From NCBI GenBank assembly GCA_003013855.2, contig PVNU02000853.1:2604001-2668000 (forward strand): 64,000 nucleotides of DNA, read 5' to 3'. Shown here piece by piece: positions 24,905 to 36,478 of this stretch (positions are counted from its first letter, which is position 1; every line of letters begins with the position of its first letter). The notes beneath the pieces were generated by a model, which saw nothing but the letters and a program-made list of their open reading frames with translations, searched no databases and was not told the origin of the DNA. This stretch comes from Liriodendron chinense (taxonomy: Eukaryota; Streptophyta; Magnoliopsida; Magnoliales; Magnoliaceae). A program made the translations under genes and the position numbers.

Positions 24905-25862
24905 TGTTAGAGTCCCTTGATACACATTGATATGCCATCCTCTAACAGCTCGAGCTTTAGAGTCCCTTTATGTTGTGCAGTGTTGTCAAAATCTTATGAT
25001 TTACGATTTAGTCGAATCTTAAGCAAAATGATTTGAATTCCAACCTTGCATCCATTTTTATATGAATCTTATTATTCTATAATTTGAATCCTACGATCAA
25101 TGATTCAAATCGCAATTCATGATTCAAATTATACAAGTTCTCTTCTATTTTAAGCTTCACTTGGCTTTCGTTTTATGTTTTTTAAATTGGTGGATGCTTT
25201 AAGAATCGTTTAGAAAAAGTAAATTATTTTATTTGTTCTTTATAAAAGAGTATATATAATTGGTCGAAATACCAAATTGATGTATGACTTATAATGTTTT
25301 TATGGATGGTTACAATCATGTTGACTTATATACATTGTGGAATGATGTTTAAAATTCAAAATATCTTTTTTCTTTTCGGTCTACAGTATCAAAGGCTACT
25401 TTTCCTCCGTGATTATACATTCAAGAAAGGTAACAAGAACATAAATTATTAAAGGACCCTTGTATTTTTTTAAGGGAAATTTCTTGAAAGACAAAAATAA
25501 ATAAATAAAGGAATAAGAATCCTTTAACACTATCATGACATGGTATTACTTGGTGCAAATTGATGGCAAAAAGAAAATTGATGAGTGTAAAAAAAAATTG
25601 TGATTTATTTGTATTTTTCATTTTTTTTTTTCAAAATTTTAAGAAATTATAAAAAAATCATACGATTTGCGATTCAATATGATTCAACCCCTACTACGAT
25701 TTGCGATACGATAACGATTTTGACAACTTGATGGTGTGAGTTGTGAGCGTCTCTCCACCCTTGCTCAGAATGTTCCCGTGTGGAGTTCCAACCCGCATGT
25801 GGGGAAGTGTTAGAGTCACTTGATACACATTGTTACGCCATCCTCTAACAGCTCGAGCTTTT
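24905..25862. repeat. Direct repeat pair around a TIR element
   Basis: A ~55-bp segment at 24905-24960 recurs at 25808-25862, containing tgttagagtc, tacacattg and ctctaacagctcgagctt. Each copy starts TGTTAGAG and later has CTCTAACA, so each can form a stem. Such sequences with 'aacagctcgagctttt' occur in plant LTRs (family memory, not checked here), so the pair may be LTR remnants. Confidence 0.45.
24982..25727. mobile_element. 746-bp TIR element, non-autonomous
   Basis: The left end gttgtcaaaatc (24982-24993) and right end gattttgacaac (25716-25727) are perfect 12-bp inverted repeats. Beyond these, both ends carry diverged 'atttacgat' and 'atttgcgat' words. The interior is AT-rich and non-coding. 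No target duplication was recognised, so the superfamily is undecided. It lies between the two direct repeats of the preceding entry. Confidence 0.55.
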
Positions 25863-26259
25863 AGATCAAGTGGTGATTTGACACCTACAACCTACATTGA
25901 ACGAATAAAAAAGACCAAATATTGGAGGGCTAGGATCCTCCAATTTGGGATATTTTGAAAGGATGGTCCCTCCCTCTCTATGTGTGTATTATACAACTAT
26001 TATACTTCTGGCTCCCATCATGAATGAACCATGTCCTTGATTGGACAAAACTTTCCAACTGTTGGTGTGAAAACTTGGTTAAGAATATATACGCCAAAGA
26101 TTTGATGGCTAGGATGCTTCCAATTTGGGATATTTTGGAGCACAATCCATTCATGATGGGGGCCATCAAATCATAGCTTGGATAGAACAACCATGAGTTC
26201 CACATTGACAAAACTTGCGCACAATATTAAAGTTCCCTATTAGACACCAATAGAGAACT

Positions 26260-28553
26260 CGGCCTCATGGTTCTAAATGTCAGCGTTAGTGGGTGTATCA
26301 ACCTAGCAAAAAATGATACGATACCATGTCACATATTGGTATTGGGGTCGTATCCGCTCGTATCAGTCATAATTTTTTAAAGAAAAAAAATACAGAAAAT
26401 TATTAGAAAAATAGAAAAAATGAGATATCCAAGAATCAATCATTCATTTGTGTTTTGACTTTTGACCATGTATTCAATGGTGTATTGGACCATTCTTTGG
26501 TACGAATATTGTCCCTACAGGCAATGTTCAGTATCACGTTATGTATTGCACCCTTGGGATACAGACATGTATTGGTTATTGCACAGGATATATCGTTTGT
26601 ATCGGGTAATTTATCGCACTTTTTGGGAAACATGGTGAAACATTGGGAAAATTGTTGAATTTTTCAATGAAACTTCAAGGATTGTTAAAAAAGACCTTAA
26701 TGCACACTTTTAAATCATAACATTTCAAAAAAGAAGTACACATAATAGGTTTCCTTTGTATAGGGTCCTAAGCTATTCGCTATTTGACTAAGCTAATGCA
26801 ACTATATTCAAATTGAATGCGTAACCTTTAGAGTGTATATGATGATCATTTCATCAAACACTCCTAAATACTTCGAAATTAGTCTCAACTGACAGCTGGT
26901 TGAAGGGAAATTTCGAAAAAAAAATTTAATATTTTATTAAATTTTAATTAAAAATGATTTTTATTTTTCAAAAATTGACAAGGACTTAACAAATCAGTAG
27001 ATTGGCCCTCATACATGCTTGATTTCATGTTTGGAACATTGCAAGCAATTTGGAAGAAATTAGGGAAATTTGGAATTTTCCCCAAACCAGACCACCTACA
27101 CTCAAATTTCGAAATTAGAGTGTTTGTGATGACCATTTCATCAAATTCTCCTAAATACTTCGACATTAGTCTCAATTGACAGTTGGTTGAAGGAAAAATT
27201 CGAAAAAAAAAGCATGGAGAACATTAAAAACTGATGGATATCGAAATCAAAGCTCCAACTCCATGATTTTTCATCCAAAACATGAAGAATCAATGGATTT
27301 GTAACCATTTGTCACTGACTTAACATAATTTCATCGAAAAAAGGGATCGGAAATTGAAAATGCTCACCGGATCGAACATGTGGGATATATTGGCAATGCC
27401 TGTGTGTTTCGTATTTAAAACGTTGCCTATAGGTTAACCTATTGTAAGGTGTAGTGTTGATCTTTTTTAGTATAAACTGTTAATATATGTCAAAAACTTG
27501 ATATCGTATATTGCAAATATGATTATCTATCAACTATTGGACTATTAATTGTCTGTATGGGAATTATTTAAAGCAATAAGACATTAGGACTATAAAATTA
27601 AGATAAGTCTATAAGTATATAACATGTCTTAATATTTGATATACAAGTAAGAGGTGAAAAAAGATATCCAATCTAATTTTTTAAAACAATAAAAAAAAAA
27701 TCTTTTGAAAATCGCAAAAAAAAAAAAAAGAAGAAGCGAAAATACATTAAAAATAAATTTACAGCCTCTAAAATGTAAATGTTTGTTAAAAGAACTTAGA
27801 TCTATATTTAAATAACATACATCTATCATTCCCCCCAAAGAAATTTTGGAAGAAAAAAATTCAACAAAATACCTAATAAAAAAATAAAAATGGCTCAAAT
27901 ATAAAAAAATAATCTAGATGTAAATGGTAGATCTACGTTCAAAACAAACATATATTAACCTAGATCTATCATTCATAATCATATCATTTCCCTAAAATTA
28001 TTTTTGAATTTTTTTTTAAAAAAAAGCCCAAAAATTCAACCCAAAAATAAAAAAATGTGGAAAATATTTTTTTTCAATCAATGCATGTGTGAAATCACTA
28101 AATCCATAGTATTAGAAGACTCCTCAAGCATCATAACAACAATTTGTAGAAAAAAAGAATTTTTTTTTTAAATACAGAAAATTCATGCATGAATAATAAT
28201 GAAAGAAACCCCAAATTAGAACAAATCAATAGATCTATAGTATTAGAAGACTCAAGCATCATATCAACAATCAACCAAAAAAAGTAATTTAACAAAATTT
28301 TCTGAAATTTTCAAAAAATCCCTGCGCAAATAAAGAAAAAACCCAAATCGAGATCAAATCAATTGCAATTCGATTGAAATGGCTATTAGTATTATTTCGA
28401 TGGGATTACAGTTTGAAACTAGCTAAAAAATATATTTTTACCCTTTTTTTCAATTTTTACAAAATTGGGCCTCATGGCATCCTTTGATTTGATGAAAAAA
28501 ATCATCTTTGAATCTAACCTAGATCTGGTTGGAAATAGCACTGAAACACTCCC

Positions 28554-28596
<43 letters not shown>

Positions 28597-28760
28597 ACAA
28601 ACAACAAATTATAGCCAACACAGCAATATATTGGTGCCAATATGGGCCTTTTTTTTATAATAGACCGATACTGTACCATATCACGTATTGTATCCATTGA
28701 TACAGATACGATACGTCGTATCGGCCAATACGATATCGATATTCATAACTATTCTCATAT
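26260..28760. repeat. AT-rich repeat block with gatacgatac ends
   Basis: Both borders carry clusters of 'tgatacgatac' and 'cgtatcgg' words (26308-26365 and 28668-28740), suggesting one element or two related ones of about 2.4 kb. Inside, a segment of about 95 bp occurs twice (about 26828-26920 and 27118-27212, starting agagtgt and containing catttcatcaaa and tgaaggaaa-type words). A shorter pair containing 'tagtattagaagactc' is at 28105 and 28236. An AT microsatellite is at 28558-28593. No protein-coding signal is visible. Confidence 0.45.
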
Positions 28761-29199
28761 ATACATATGGTTGTATGTGTAATCGTCATCATAGCCTTCT
28801 CCTAGGTACTTGGGATTGACTTCACATATCTTGTTTCACCAATTGCAAGATTCAAAATTGGAATTCTCATGATTGATTGGCAAAAAATTAGCGACCAATA
28901 GTTTATGTTTATGTACGTGTGATTGAGCCTTGAACTAGTGTTGCTTCATTGCCACAACAATGAACATGTGGTTTTCAGTTGGTAAATCTAGAGGGTCTAT
29001 CTAGTGGGACCGCCATGGGTGGCCCAGTGTATGAGAAGCACATAGACCAAAGAATCCTTGAGCATCTAATTAATAGAATTTTCCAACTTTGAAGGTGAGA
29101 TTATCTACCGAATACATCCTTTGACTTTTCACGTCTCTCTTGAATGTTGGTCACGGAGCTTTGCGACCTTGCCTCCTAGTATTCATCTACAACACAACC

Positions 29200-29836
29200 T
29201 AAGTTCCCCTTTCTAGTTCTTTTCTTCTCGTTCTTTCAAATTCTCTTCTAATTCGTTTTCCCTTCTATTTCCTTTTACAAGAACCCAAATCAAGTTTCCA
29301 AAACTCAATCCTTCTTTCCTACTTCAAGAAACCCAAACCCTGACTTCCGAATTCAGTCCTTTTCCAATCCAAACCCTAACTTTCAAATTCAATCCTTTTG
29401 CAATTCAAACCCGAATTTCCTATCCAACCTCAACCACCCCAATCTTCTAAAATTCTAAATCCTTCCTTTCCTCTTCAAAGAAAATAGAGTCCGTTACAAC
29501 ATGGCTACGATACGACTACAGTAAGTTGCAATATTTAAAAAATTGAAAAGAAATTACCTTTTTATTTTCAATAGTTTTGCCCTTCTCACTTTCTGGACTT
29601 TGTGAGTTCCAATGTCAATTTGGAGCGGAAGATTTTAAGGACAGGGCTGTGGATAAGCATGAGATGTTGTTGGAGATCATGCAACAATTGGATATGTATC
29701 TGATAATGTGCAGTTTCTTCAAGGTCAGATCGAAGTTTTGGGAGCCCACAAAGTGAGGAAGACTCAAGATGAGTCTGACAAAGTTGATGATAAAAATGGA
29801 GAGAGTAAGATTGAGAATCATACTCCTTTTGAGTAA
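29200..29836 (+). pseudogene. Possible gene fragment, unrecognised
   Basis: 29200-29500 is a pyrimidine-rich stretch resembling a 5' leader, followed by ATGGCTACGATACGA and a plausible donor gtaagt near 29521. After about 110 bp there is a coding-like segment: VDKHEMLLEIMQQLD (around 29648-29692), then, one frame shift later, QFLQGQIEVLGAHKVRKTQ leading to an acidic tail ending HTPFE and a stop at 29834-29836. The helical, charged composition is reminiscent of a coiled coil, but I do not recognise the family. The frame change near 29695 argues for a pseudogene or a partial copy. Confidence 0.35.
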
Positions 29837-29939
29837 CCTTAGTAGCGCTCTTTCAAGACAAGATGGATCGACAAAGAAAAATATTAGATGTAAGATAATA
29901 ATTTCTTAGTTGCATCAGAAATAAGTACCAAAAATTAGA

Positions 29940-30050
29940 GAATGAATATCAATATAGTTTTTCTGAAAGGTGAAACTTTTTATTAAGAAAAAACCAAGAA
30001 GCAAAGACAGCCACCATCAACCAATACTCCTCCTCTCTCACTCCACAAAC
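29940..30050 (-). mobile_element. LINE remnant, left part
   Basis: The sequence immediately left of the gypsy element continues on the right side at 34331. It begins with a run resembling a short tail (tttttattaag). Together with the right part it appears to be LINE-derived DNA into which the gypsy element inserted. Confidence 0.35.
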
Positions 30051-31007
30051 TGATGCGGAACAAAAGCATTCAAGGTGTACCAACGAAGAAAGTGCCAACC
30101 ACAAGTACCATCCTTGTGGATAGGCGACTATTGAGGAGCATTGAAGACCTTACACATGTAGTCCGAGACATTTGAAAAGACCCCACCTTGGGAAGACATG
30201 TGTAAGTTGCTTTGAGGAGATGATCAGACCGTTGGATCGTGATGATGATGTGATCGGACCGTTGGTTCATTGTGGCCCACTTTCATCACACCATCATTGG
30301 AGCGTATTGGACATCTTAGATTTGAGTTTATTTTACGCATTTTTTACTTATTTGAGTTTTGGGTTAGTGTGGGTACGTTTTTTTTCATGCAAATGTCTTT
30401 TTTTTTGAAATTTTGTTAGTAGGGGTATTTTGGTAATTATGCTAATTCCAAATTTTATAAGGGTATTGCCCTAAACCTTTTTTATTAGTTGTTGATTTAT
30501 GAAAAAGAGCAAACCTTTGGTTGCCTCCTTCATCTTTCCCTCTCTCATGGTGCTTCTTCTTCTTCCTTGATCTCCTTCTTCTCTATTCTTCTTGTGCCCC
30601 TCCAACTTCTTCCAGGTATTTCATCTTCTATTATTATCCTTCTAAACTTCTGTTTTGTTTATTCCCCACGATCTAAACCTTGAGAATCGATCTAAACCCT
30701 AAACCCCCAAATTCTCAAATCCCTAATCCGAGAAACTTTCTGATTCTTCGGACTAGTGATCATCATTGATCGATTGGGTATGACCTATGCAAGATCGGGA
30801 GGTTCCATCCCTCGCCGGATCCAACCTATACGCTACTTGAATCCCATACTCCATGGTTGTGATGATGGCCCGTCCCATTGCATGTTTCCTTTATGATTTT
30901 CTTAGTTTATGATGATTGATGCTAGATTTCATTATTATTATTGCTTTTATTTCCGCTGAATAATTGTATTCATGAGCATGCATCATATTTAAGGCTGTCC
31001 TGCATCA
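30051..31007 (+). repeat. 5' LTR of the gypsy element
   Basis: 957 bp, TGATGC...GCATCA. It contains T-rich stretches, a possible promoter region 'ttttataaggg' near 30451-30461 and a T/C-rich stretch (30520-30610) that would be leader sequence. Nearly identical to 33371-34325. Confidence 0.92.
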
Positions 31008-31310
31008 AATTTGGTATCAGAGAATAGGCTTGCATGGTTTGTGTCTAGATCGAGTTATCAAATTAGGGTTTTGATTTTTAGGTTTGTTTTAGGAAATTTC
31101 CAGATTTAGAAAGTTTCCAATTTTAGAAAGTTTCCTAATTTGGAGAATTTCCAGATTTAGAAAGTTTTCAATTTTAGAAAGTTTCCTAATTTGGAAAATT
31201 TTCAGATTTGAGTCACATCATCTAGAATTAATTAGTGTCAGTTCAATGTGGTCTAAATTCATCGCATTCATATTGTGAGTCATCCAGTCCGTAGAGTCTT
31301 CCCGTAGTGA

Positions 31311-32939
31311 ATGGAGTATAGGCGTTTGAGATCTTCAGGGCCATTAAGCGTTGTCGTGTGGCCGTCGAAACCCAACGGAAAGCCGAACTCCGATGATTTG
31401 GCCAACTTTAATGGTCACATGGACCCACAAACCTTCCTTGATTGGCTTAAAGACTTGGACTATTTTTTTTATTGGTATGATATGTCAAATTATCGTCGAG
31501 TTAGGTTTGCCAAGTGGAAATTGGAGGGCCAAGCCAAGTTGTTTTGGACAGATTTGGAGCGACGACTTGATAAAGTTGGGAGAGCCCCGCTCTCACAATG
31601 GGACGAGATGAAAGAGCGTTTGAAAGAAAAATATCTTCCCATCTCTTATCGTGAAAAGCCCTTGGGTCAGAAGAGAGTTACCCCACCTTCTCATCCAAAC
31701 ACAGAACCAATATGGTCCCCTCCTTGTAAAGTGGTCCAACCTATCATTAAGGAAATCTCGGCTTATGAACAATTTGAGTGTTTAACACCAATTATATTTC
31801 CTTGGAAGCGAGATAATACCTTGGTAAATGGCCAGTTGGAAGAATCCAAACATGATGTTTATGAAGTGGAAGAGTACGTGCCTAACGTCAGTAGTGAGGA
31901 AATGGAAGAAATTAAGGCATCGCTCATCATCGTTGAGGATGACAAAGTGTGTGTTAGTGATGAAAAGGTCGAAGAGTTTGAGACCACACCACTTCCAAGT
32001 GTCATGTGTGATGTAATTGATACAGTCTTCCAATCTATGTCTCTTACCATGGTGAACACAAATGAAATTGAAGAAGAGACTAGTGAGGATGTGATGATAG
32101 ACACCCACATGACTTGTGATATCCCACCAGATGATTTATGGGATAAATTTTCACCCATATGGGACATTCAACACACAATTGATCTTGTCCCTAAGTTGGT
32201 CTTGTCAAGCTTTCCTCCATACCAGGGGAACCCCATAGAAAATATAGAAATGCAGTGTCAATTTGATAAACTTCTTGGGGAAGAATTCAATAAGGAAAGT
32301 TTGAGTTGGAGTTTTGTTTTGTGTGTCATGCCTGGTCTTTTCACTTCCAAGAATAATGGCATGTGGCACACAAGTGGGCATATCCTAACCGTCCAAAAAG
32401 CTTCAGTCAAGTGTCATGCTATCATGCGACGTATTCACGTCATGGTGGATATGATGACCTTAGTCCTTATCCCGTATCTTGATGACATTTTGGACATAAT
32501 GGATGATGCCAAGATCTGCTCAAGACTTGGTATTACTAGTGTTTGTTCTCAAGTGTTGGGATACCTGAAAATCATCCTTGTTTATAATACTTATAATGAG
32601 AAATTGTGTGTCACCCGTGGGAAGTGTCCTTTTGTTTTAGTTTTTCAAATTCTGGGTCATAGGATTGTTTATTTCCATAGGATTGTTTATTCCAAGTTCG
32701 TGGATTTTTCAGAGTGTCCTTTAGTGTCACCCATGTCTGTCATCCAAAGGTCTTCAGAGTCAGCCAATGCATTCGCACGCCATATTCATTATTTGCATAC
32801 ACATATTAGACAGCGGATAAATAAGAGCAATGATGATTCTAAAATCTCAGCTGATTCTCATCGTAAATTGCAAGAATTTCAAAAAGGAGACCGTAATGGT
32901 GAGGATAAGGCCAGAGCAGTTCTCACAAGGTTCCACTAA
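31311..32939 (+). CDS. Gag-like fusion ORF of the gypsy element
   Basis: An uninterrupted frame of 542 codons. Residues about 25-110 are a gypsy Gag domain (FNGHMDPQTFLDWLKDLDYF, RVRFAKWKLEGQAKLFW, W-n-MKERLKEKYLP). Residues about 110-430 are acidic and unrecognisable. A patch SSFPPYQGNPIENIEMQCQF recalls the start of gypsy RT but lacks any catalytic motif. From about residue 440 onward the frame resembles the integrase C-terminal region (GKCPFVLVF, then FARHIHYLHTHIRQRINKSN, HRKLQEFQKGD). A frameshift just after EFQKGD leads to the stop at 32939. It has no enzymatic site; at most it could make a Gag-type particle protein. Confidence 0.7.
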   Translation: MEYRRLRSSGPLSVVVWPSKPNGKPNSDDLANFNGHMDPQTFLDWLKDLDYFFYWYDMSNYRRVRFAKWKLEGQAKLFWTDLERRLDKVGRAPLSQWDEMKERLKEKYLPISYREKPLGQKRVTPPSHPNTEPIWSPPCKVVQPIIKEISAYEQFECLTPIIFPWKRDNTLVNGQLEESKHDVYEVEEYVPNVSSEEMEEIKASLIIVEDDKVCVSDEKVEEFETTPLPSVMCDVIDTVFQSMSLTMVNTNEIEEETSEDVMIDTHMTCDIPPDDLWDKFSPIWDIQHTIDLVPKLVLSSFPPYQGNPIENIEMQCQFDKLLGEEFNKESLSWSFVLCVMPGLFTSKNNGMWHTSGHILTVQKASVKCHAIMRRIHVMVDMMTLVLIPYLDDILDIMDDAKICSRLGITSVCSQVLGYLKIILVYNTYNEKLCVTRGKCPFVLVFQILGHRIVYFHRIVYSKFVDFSECPLVSPMSVIQRSSESANAFARHIHYLHTHIRQRINKSNDDSKISADSHRKLQEFQKGDRNGEDKARAVLTRFH

Positions 32940-33370
32940 GAAATTACAAACGCGTAGTGCTGGACCATTCAAAATATAGCAGAAGGTTGGGTCTAGCGTG
33001 TATCGGATCGACCTTCCATCTGAAATGGTCATTAACCCAACTCTTAATGTGGAAGATCTAGTCCGTTCCCACCATCCCATCGTTAATCCATCGTCCCTTT
33101 CATGGCCTTGTTCTGATTTTGCTATACAACCCCTTCCACCCCTTCCCCCACCCATTACCCATGAAGAAGAAATTGAGGAGATCTTGGGTGAAGAGATCAT
33201 TTTTATGAGAGGCGGAGGTTTCCAAAGATACTTGGTCAAATGAAAGAACAAGCCACCGTCAGAATCTACATGGTTGATAGAAGTGGAGTTACAGAGCGTT
33301 AATCCAGATTTACTAGAGCGCCACAAGAGTTTTAACTCGCCGGAGTCGAGTTCTTCTCAGACGAGGAGTA
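32880..33370 (+). pseudogene. Integrase GPY/F tail and chromodomain, broken
   Basis: After the frameshift near 32893 the coding sense continues in another frame: RIRPEQFSQGS, then RSAGPFK (the GPY/F-like motif), an in-frame stop near 32978, then IDLPSEMVINPTLNVEDLV. 33166-33332 is a chromodomain-like end (EEEIEEILGEE, FQRYLVK, then NKPPSESTWLIEVELQSVNP). The Trp that normally follows RYLVK is a stop codon (33241-33243), so the chromodomain cannot be made in one piece. Chromodomains guide chromovirus integration towards heterochromatin (family knowledge). Confidence 0.7.
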
Positions 33371-34325
33371 TGATGCGGAACAAAAGCATTCAAGGTGTAC
33401 CAACGAAGAAAGTGCCAACCACAAGTACCATCCTTGTGGATAGGCGACTATTGAGGAGCATTGAAGACCTTACACATGTAGTCCGAGACATTTGAAAAGA
33501 CCCCACCTTGGGAAGACATGTGTAAGTTGCTTTAAGGAGATGATCAGACCGTTGGATCGTGATGATGATGTGATCGGACCGTTGGTTCATTGTGGCCCAC
33601 TTTCATCACACCATCATTGGAGCGTATTGGACATCTTAGATTTGAGTTTATTTTACGCATTTTTTACTTATTTGAGTTTTGGGTTAGTGTGGGTACGTTT
33701 TTTTTCATGCAAATGTCTTTTTTTTGAAATTTTGTTAGTAGGGGTATTTTGGTAATTATGCTAATTCCAAATTTTATAAGGGTATTGCCCTAAACCTTTT
33801 TTATTAGTTGTTGATTTATGAAAAAGAGCAAACCTTTGGTTGCCTCCTTCATCTTTCCCTCTCTCATGGTGCTTCTTCTTCTTCCTTGATCTCCTTCTTC
33901 TCTATTCTTCTTATGCCCCTCCAACTTCTTCCAGGTATTTCATCTTCTATTATTATCCTTCTAAACTTCTGTTTTGTTTATTCCCCACGATCTAAACCTT
34001 GAGAATCGATCTAAACCCTAAACCCCCAAATTCTCAAATCCCTAATCCGAGAAACTTTCTGATTCTTCGGACTAGTGATCATCATTGATCGATTGGGTAT
34101 GACCATGCAAGATCGGGAGGTTCCATCCCTCGCCGGATCCAACCTATACGCTACTTGAATCCCATACTCCATGGTTGTGATGATGGCCCGTCCCATTGCA
34201 TGTTTCCTTTATGATTTTCTTAGTTTATGATGATTGATGCTAGATTTCATTATTATTATTGCTTTTATTTCCGCTGAATAATTGTGTTCATGAGCATGCA
34301 TCATATTTAGGGCTGTCCTGCATCA
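33371..34325 (+). repeat. 3' LTR of the gypsy element
   Basis: 955 bp, TGATGC...GCATCA, followed directly by the caaac duplication. Differences from the 5' LTR include g/a at about 30214, a one-base shorter T-run, g/a in a 'cttgtgcccc' word, and small changes near the 3' end. Confidence 0.92.
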
Positions 34326-34330
34326 CAAAC

Positions 34331-34900
34331 TAGACATCATAGAAAACAATTAAAAAAAGAAAAGCCAAGGGGAATCCCAGAGAACCTATGCCAAAGCAAG
34401 ACGAACTTCAATCATCTAAATCTCACGCCGATCTTGCAAGAGGTCCACCACAGAACACCCTCAGAATTCCTACCTTGCCAACATCCAGTTAGCAATAATA
34501 ATTGTCTTCTTTTTTAAAAGGCTCTACCAACACAACTTTATCCTAGAAAAAATCTTCTATTTCTCTGTTTCCATAGACCCCAAAAAACATCATCTTCCAC
34601 ATGATCTCCTTTTGTCCTTCCAATGGCCCATGGTGCCATTCCGACATCAGTTCAATGACGAAATTACTAAAGTTCCAAGAGACCCCAAGTTAATCAAGGA
34701 ACAAACAATTCATTGATTCTCTTCCTCTTTCCTACACATGAAACACATAATAGGAAAGGACGTGTTACAATTCTTGTAGTTATCCAAAGTTAAGATTTTG
34801 TTGGAATATATAGTAGCATTGTGTATTAATGACAGAACAAAATACAACAAATACCAAACTTGGGAAATATTGCGTACAGGAACCAAGTCCATTACAGTAC
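34331..34900 (-). mobile_element. LINE ORF2 end with zf-RVT region, right part
   Basis: Minus-strand reading of 34710-34892 gives SNKILTLDNYKNCNTS and then IMCFMCRKEEE, the pattern of the zinc-binding region (zf-RVT) that follows reverse transcriptase in plant LINEs. Further on (34570-34600) the minus strand reads a 'VFWGLWKQRN' type patch typical of the region just after it. Stops and shifts are frequent. The gypsy element at 30051-34325 was inserted into this LINE debris. Confidence 0.65.
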
Positions 34901-36478
34901 TAAACTACATTGTCAAGATGCTTCAAAATGACTTTTCTATCTGAGCATAAACAATTTAAGATTTGTACAGATGGAGTGCCTACCAACTCATATGAATGCC
35001 TTACCAATGTAACTGAATGCAGCTCCAACAATCCAAAATATTGAAATTGTTCCAATCATTATCTGACAGCAGTCCAATAAAATAAAACACCCAGAACAAA
35101 ACCAAGAAGTGCAATGCCCAGCCCTTTGAATAGAATTTTATATCATGTTCAATAGAAATAGAAAAGAAAATTTCTTCCGAGAAATCTTTAGGTGGGAGAA
35201 GAAAAGTTGAAGTTATCCCAGGCAACTTGACATCTACATTCAAACATGTGCAAACTACAAAGAGGAAAGTGTCCTCATGCACAAAGTCCACAGAAGTAGG
35301 TCAATGGTTTAATCATCAATACCATTAATTTGATGCCCCACCATGGATGGAAGATGCCTTAAAACTGTCCTAAACTAGGGGACCATAATCCTTGAATCAA
35401 TGGCCTAGAGAAAGAAGGTTAGAAAATAAAAATTACATCAATGGTACAGAAAAGAGGAAAATACTAGATGGTGGGGATATTTGATGCAAGGACATGTGAT
35501 GACTTAACCCTAGATGCATGTATAATCAGGTTGAAGAGATTCAAGTAATAAAATTAATCAACAACTATTCTCAATCACATGAATTAAGCAAATCCCAACA
35601 CAGAGATGAGATCGATCCGTCAGGATCATGCCCCTTCGCATAAAATCACGTAAAATTTTAAAAAATGGAGGACCTAGGGATATGAGGATATCTCAGATCT
35701 AGCATAAGTCAGTCCACAGTCAAGTTTGGATCCGATTTTCATGGTTAGTCATCCGTCTTTTCTGTTCATACCAAAAGGGAAAGAATCAGAGAAGATCGAA
35801 AGAGATGGGTTCAAGATGAAAGAAAGTAAGGATTATCCCAACAAAAAAAATGGACGATTCTTACATTTTCCTGCACCTTGAAGATCTAGAAAAAAAGGAA
35901 AATCTGAAACCGGGGTGAAATCCTCAACACTCAAGGGTCAATCTTGAAACCCTAATCTCTTTAGTAAACGAGGAAGAAAGCGTACGAATTTCTATTCATT
36001 CGATAATAAAAAAAAGTAGAGTTCTCACAATATGTATATATAAGCCATGAAAAGTAAAAAGTGCACTAAAACGCCTGAAAACCAGAAAAAGAACATAAAA
36101 ATGCCTAAAACTAAACCATAACACTAAAGTGCTTAAAATAAGAAAAAAGCACAGAAAAACACCTAAAGACTAAAACACTCGCGCAACAGGGTGTGAAATC
36201 CGCCCCATAGTCCTGCGATCATGCTGCTCTTGCAGTCCCATACTCGTAATGTGTCAGAAAATGGGCTCGATGGACCTGGTGTCTATCCACATCAACTCAT
36301 CTGCTCCAACACTCGATCTGTGACGTCTCCTCCTCTGGTCCACTCTAAAAGGTGCACCACTGATGTCCTCATCAATATTCCAATATCAGAGACTTTTAGA
36401 GTATCACCCATCCACAGTAATCTCATCATATCAACATCTGGGAGCCTGAAGATTGCTATGCTTGTATGGATTTAGCAC
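34901..36478. other. Intergenic, no gene recognised
   Basis: AT-rich DNA without a convincing coding frame. About 35590-36190 has a mix of 'gaaagagatggg' and 'aaaagcacagaaaaa' words and a repeated 'gcctaaaa' pattern (36070-36170) that look like LTR or leader remnants. No RNA gene was found. Confidence 0.4.

Larger units (their letters stand above)
30051..34325 (+). mobile_element. Complete non-autonomous Ty3-gypsy (chromovirus-type) element
   Basis: A 4275-bp element bounded by the 5-bp target duplication caaac (30046-30050 and 34326-34330). LTRs 30051-31007 and 33371-34325 begin tgatgc and end gcatca. By eye they differ at about four substitutions and two single-base indels, so insertion is recent. 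The primer binding site tggtatcagaga is at 31012-31023 and a short purine tract at 33361-33370 precedes the 3' LTR. The interior of 2.36 kb is far too short for a full gypsy element. It holds a Gag domain and the tail of integrase with a chromodomain; protease, RT, RNase H and the integrase core are missing. It must have moved using proteins from related full-length elements. Confidence 0.92.
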
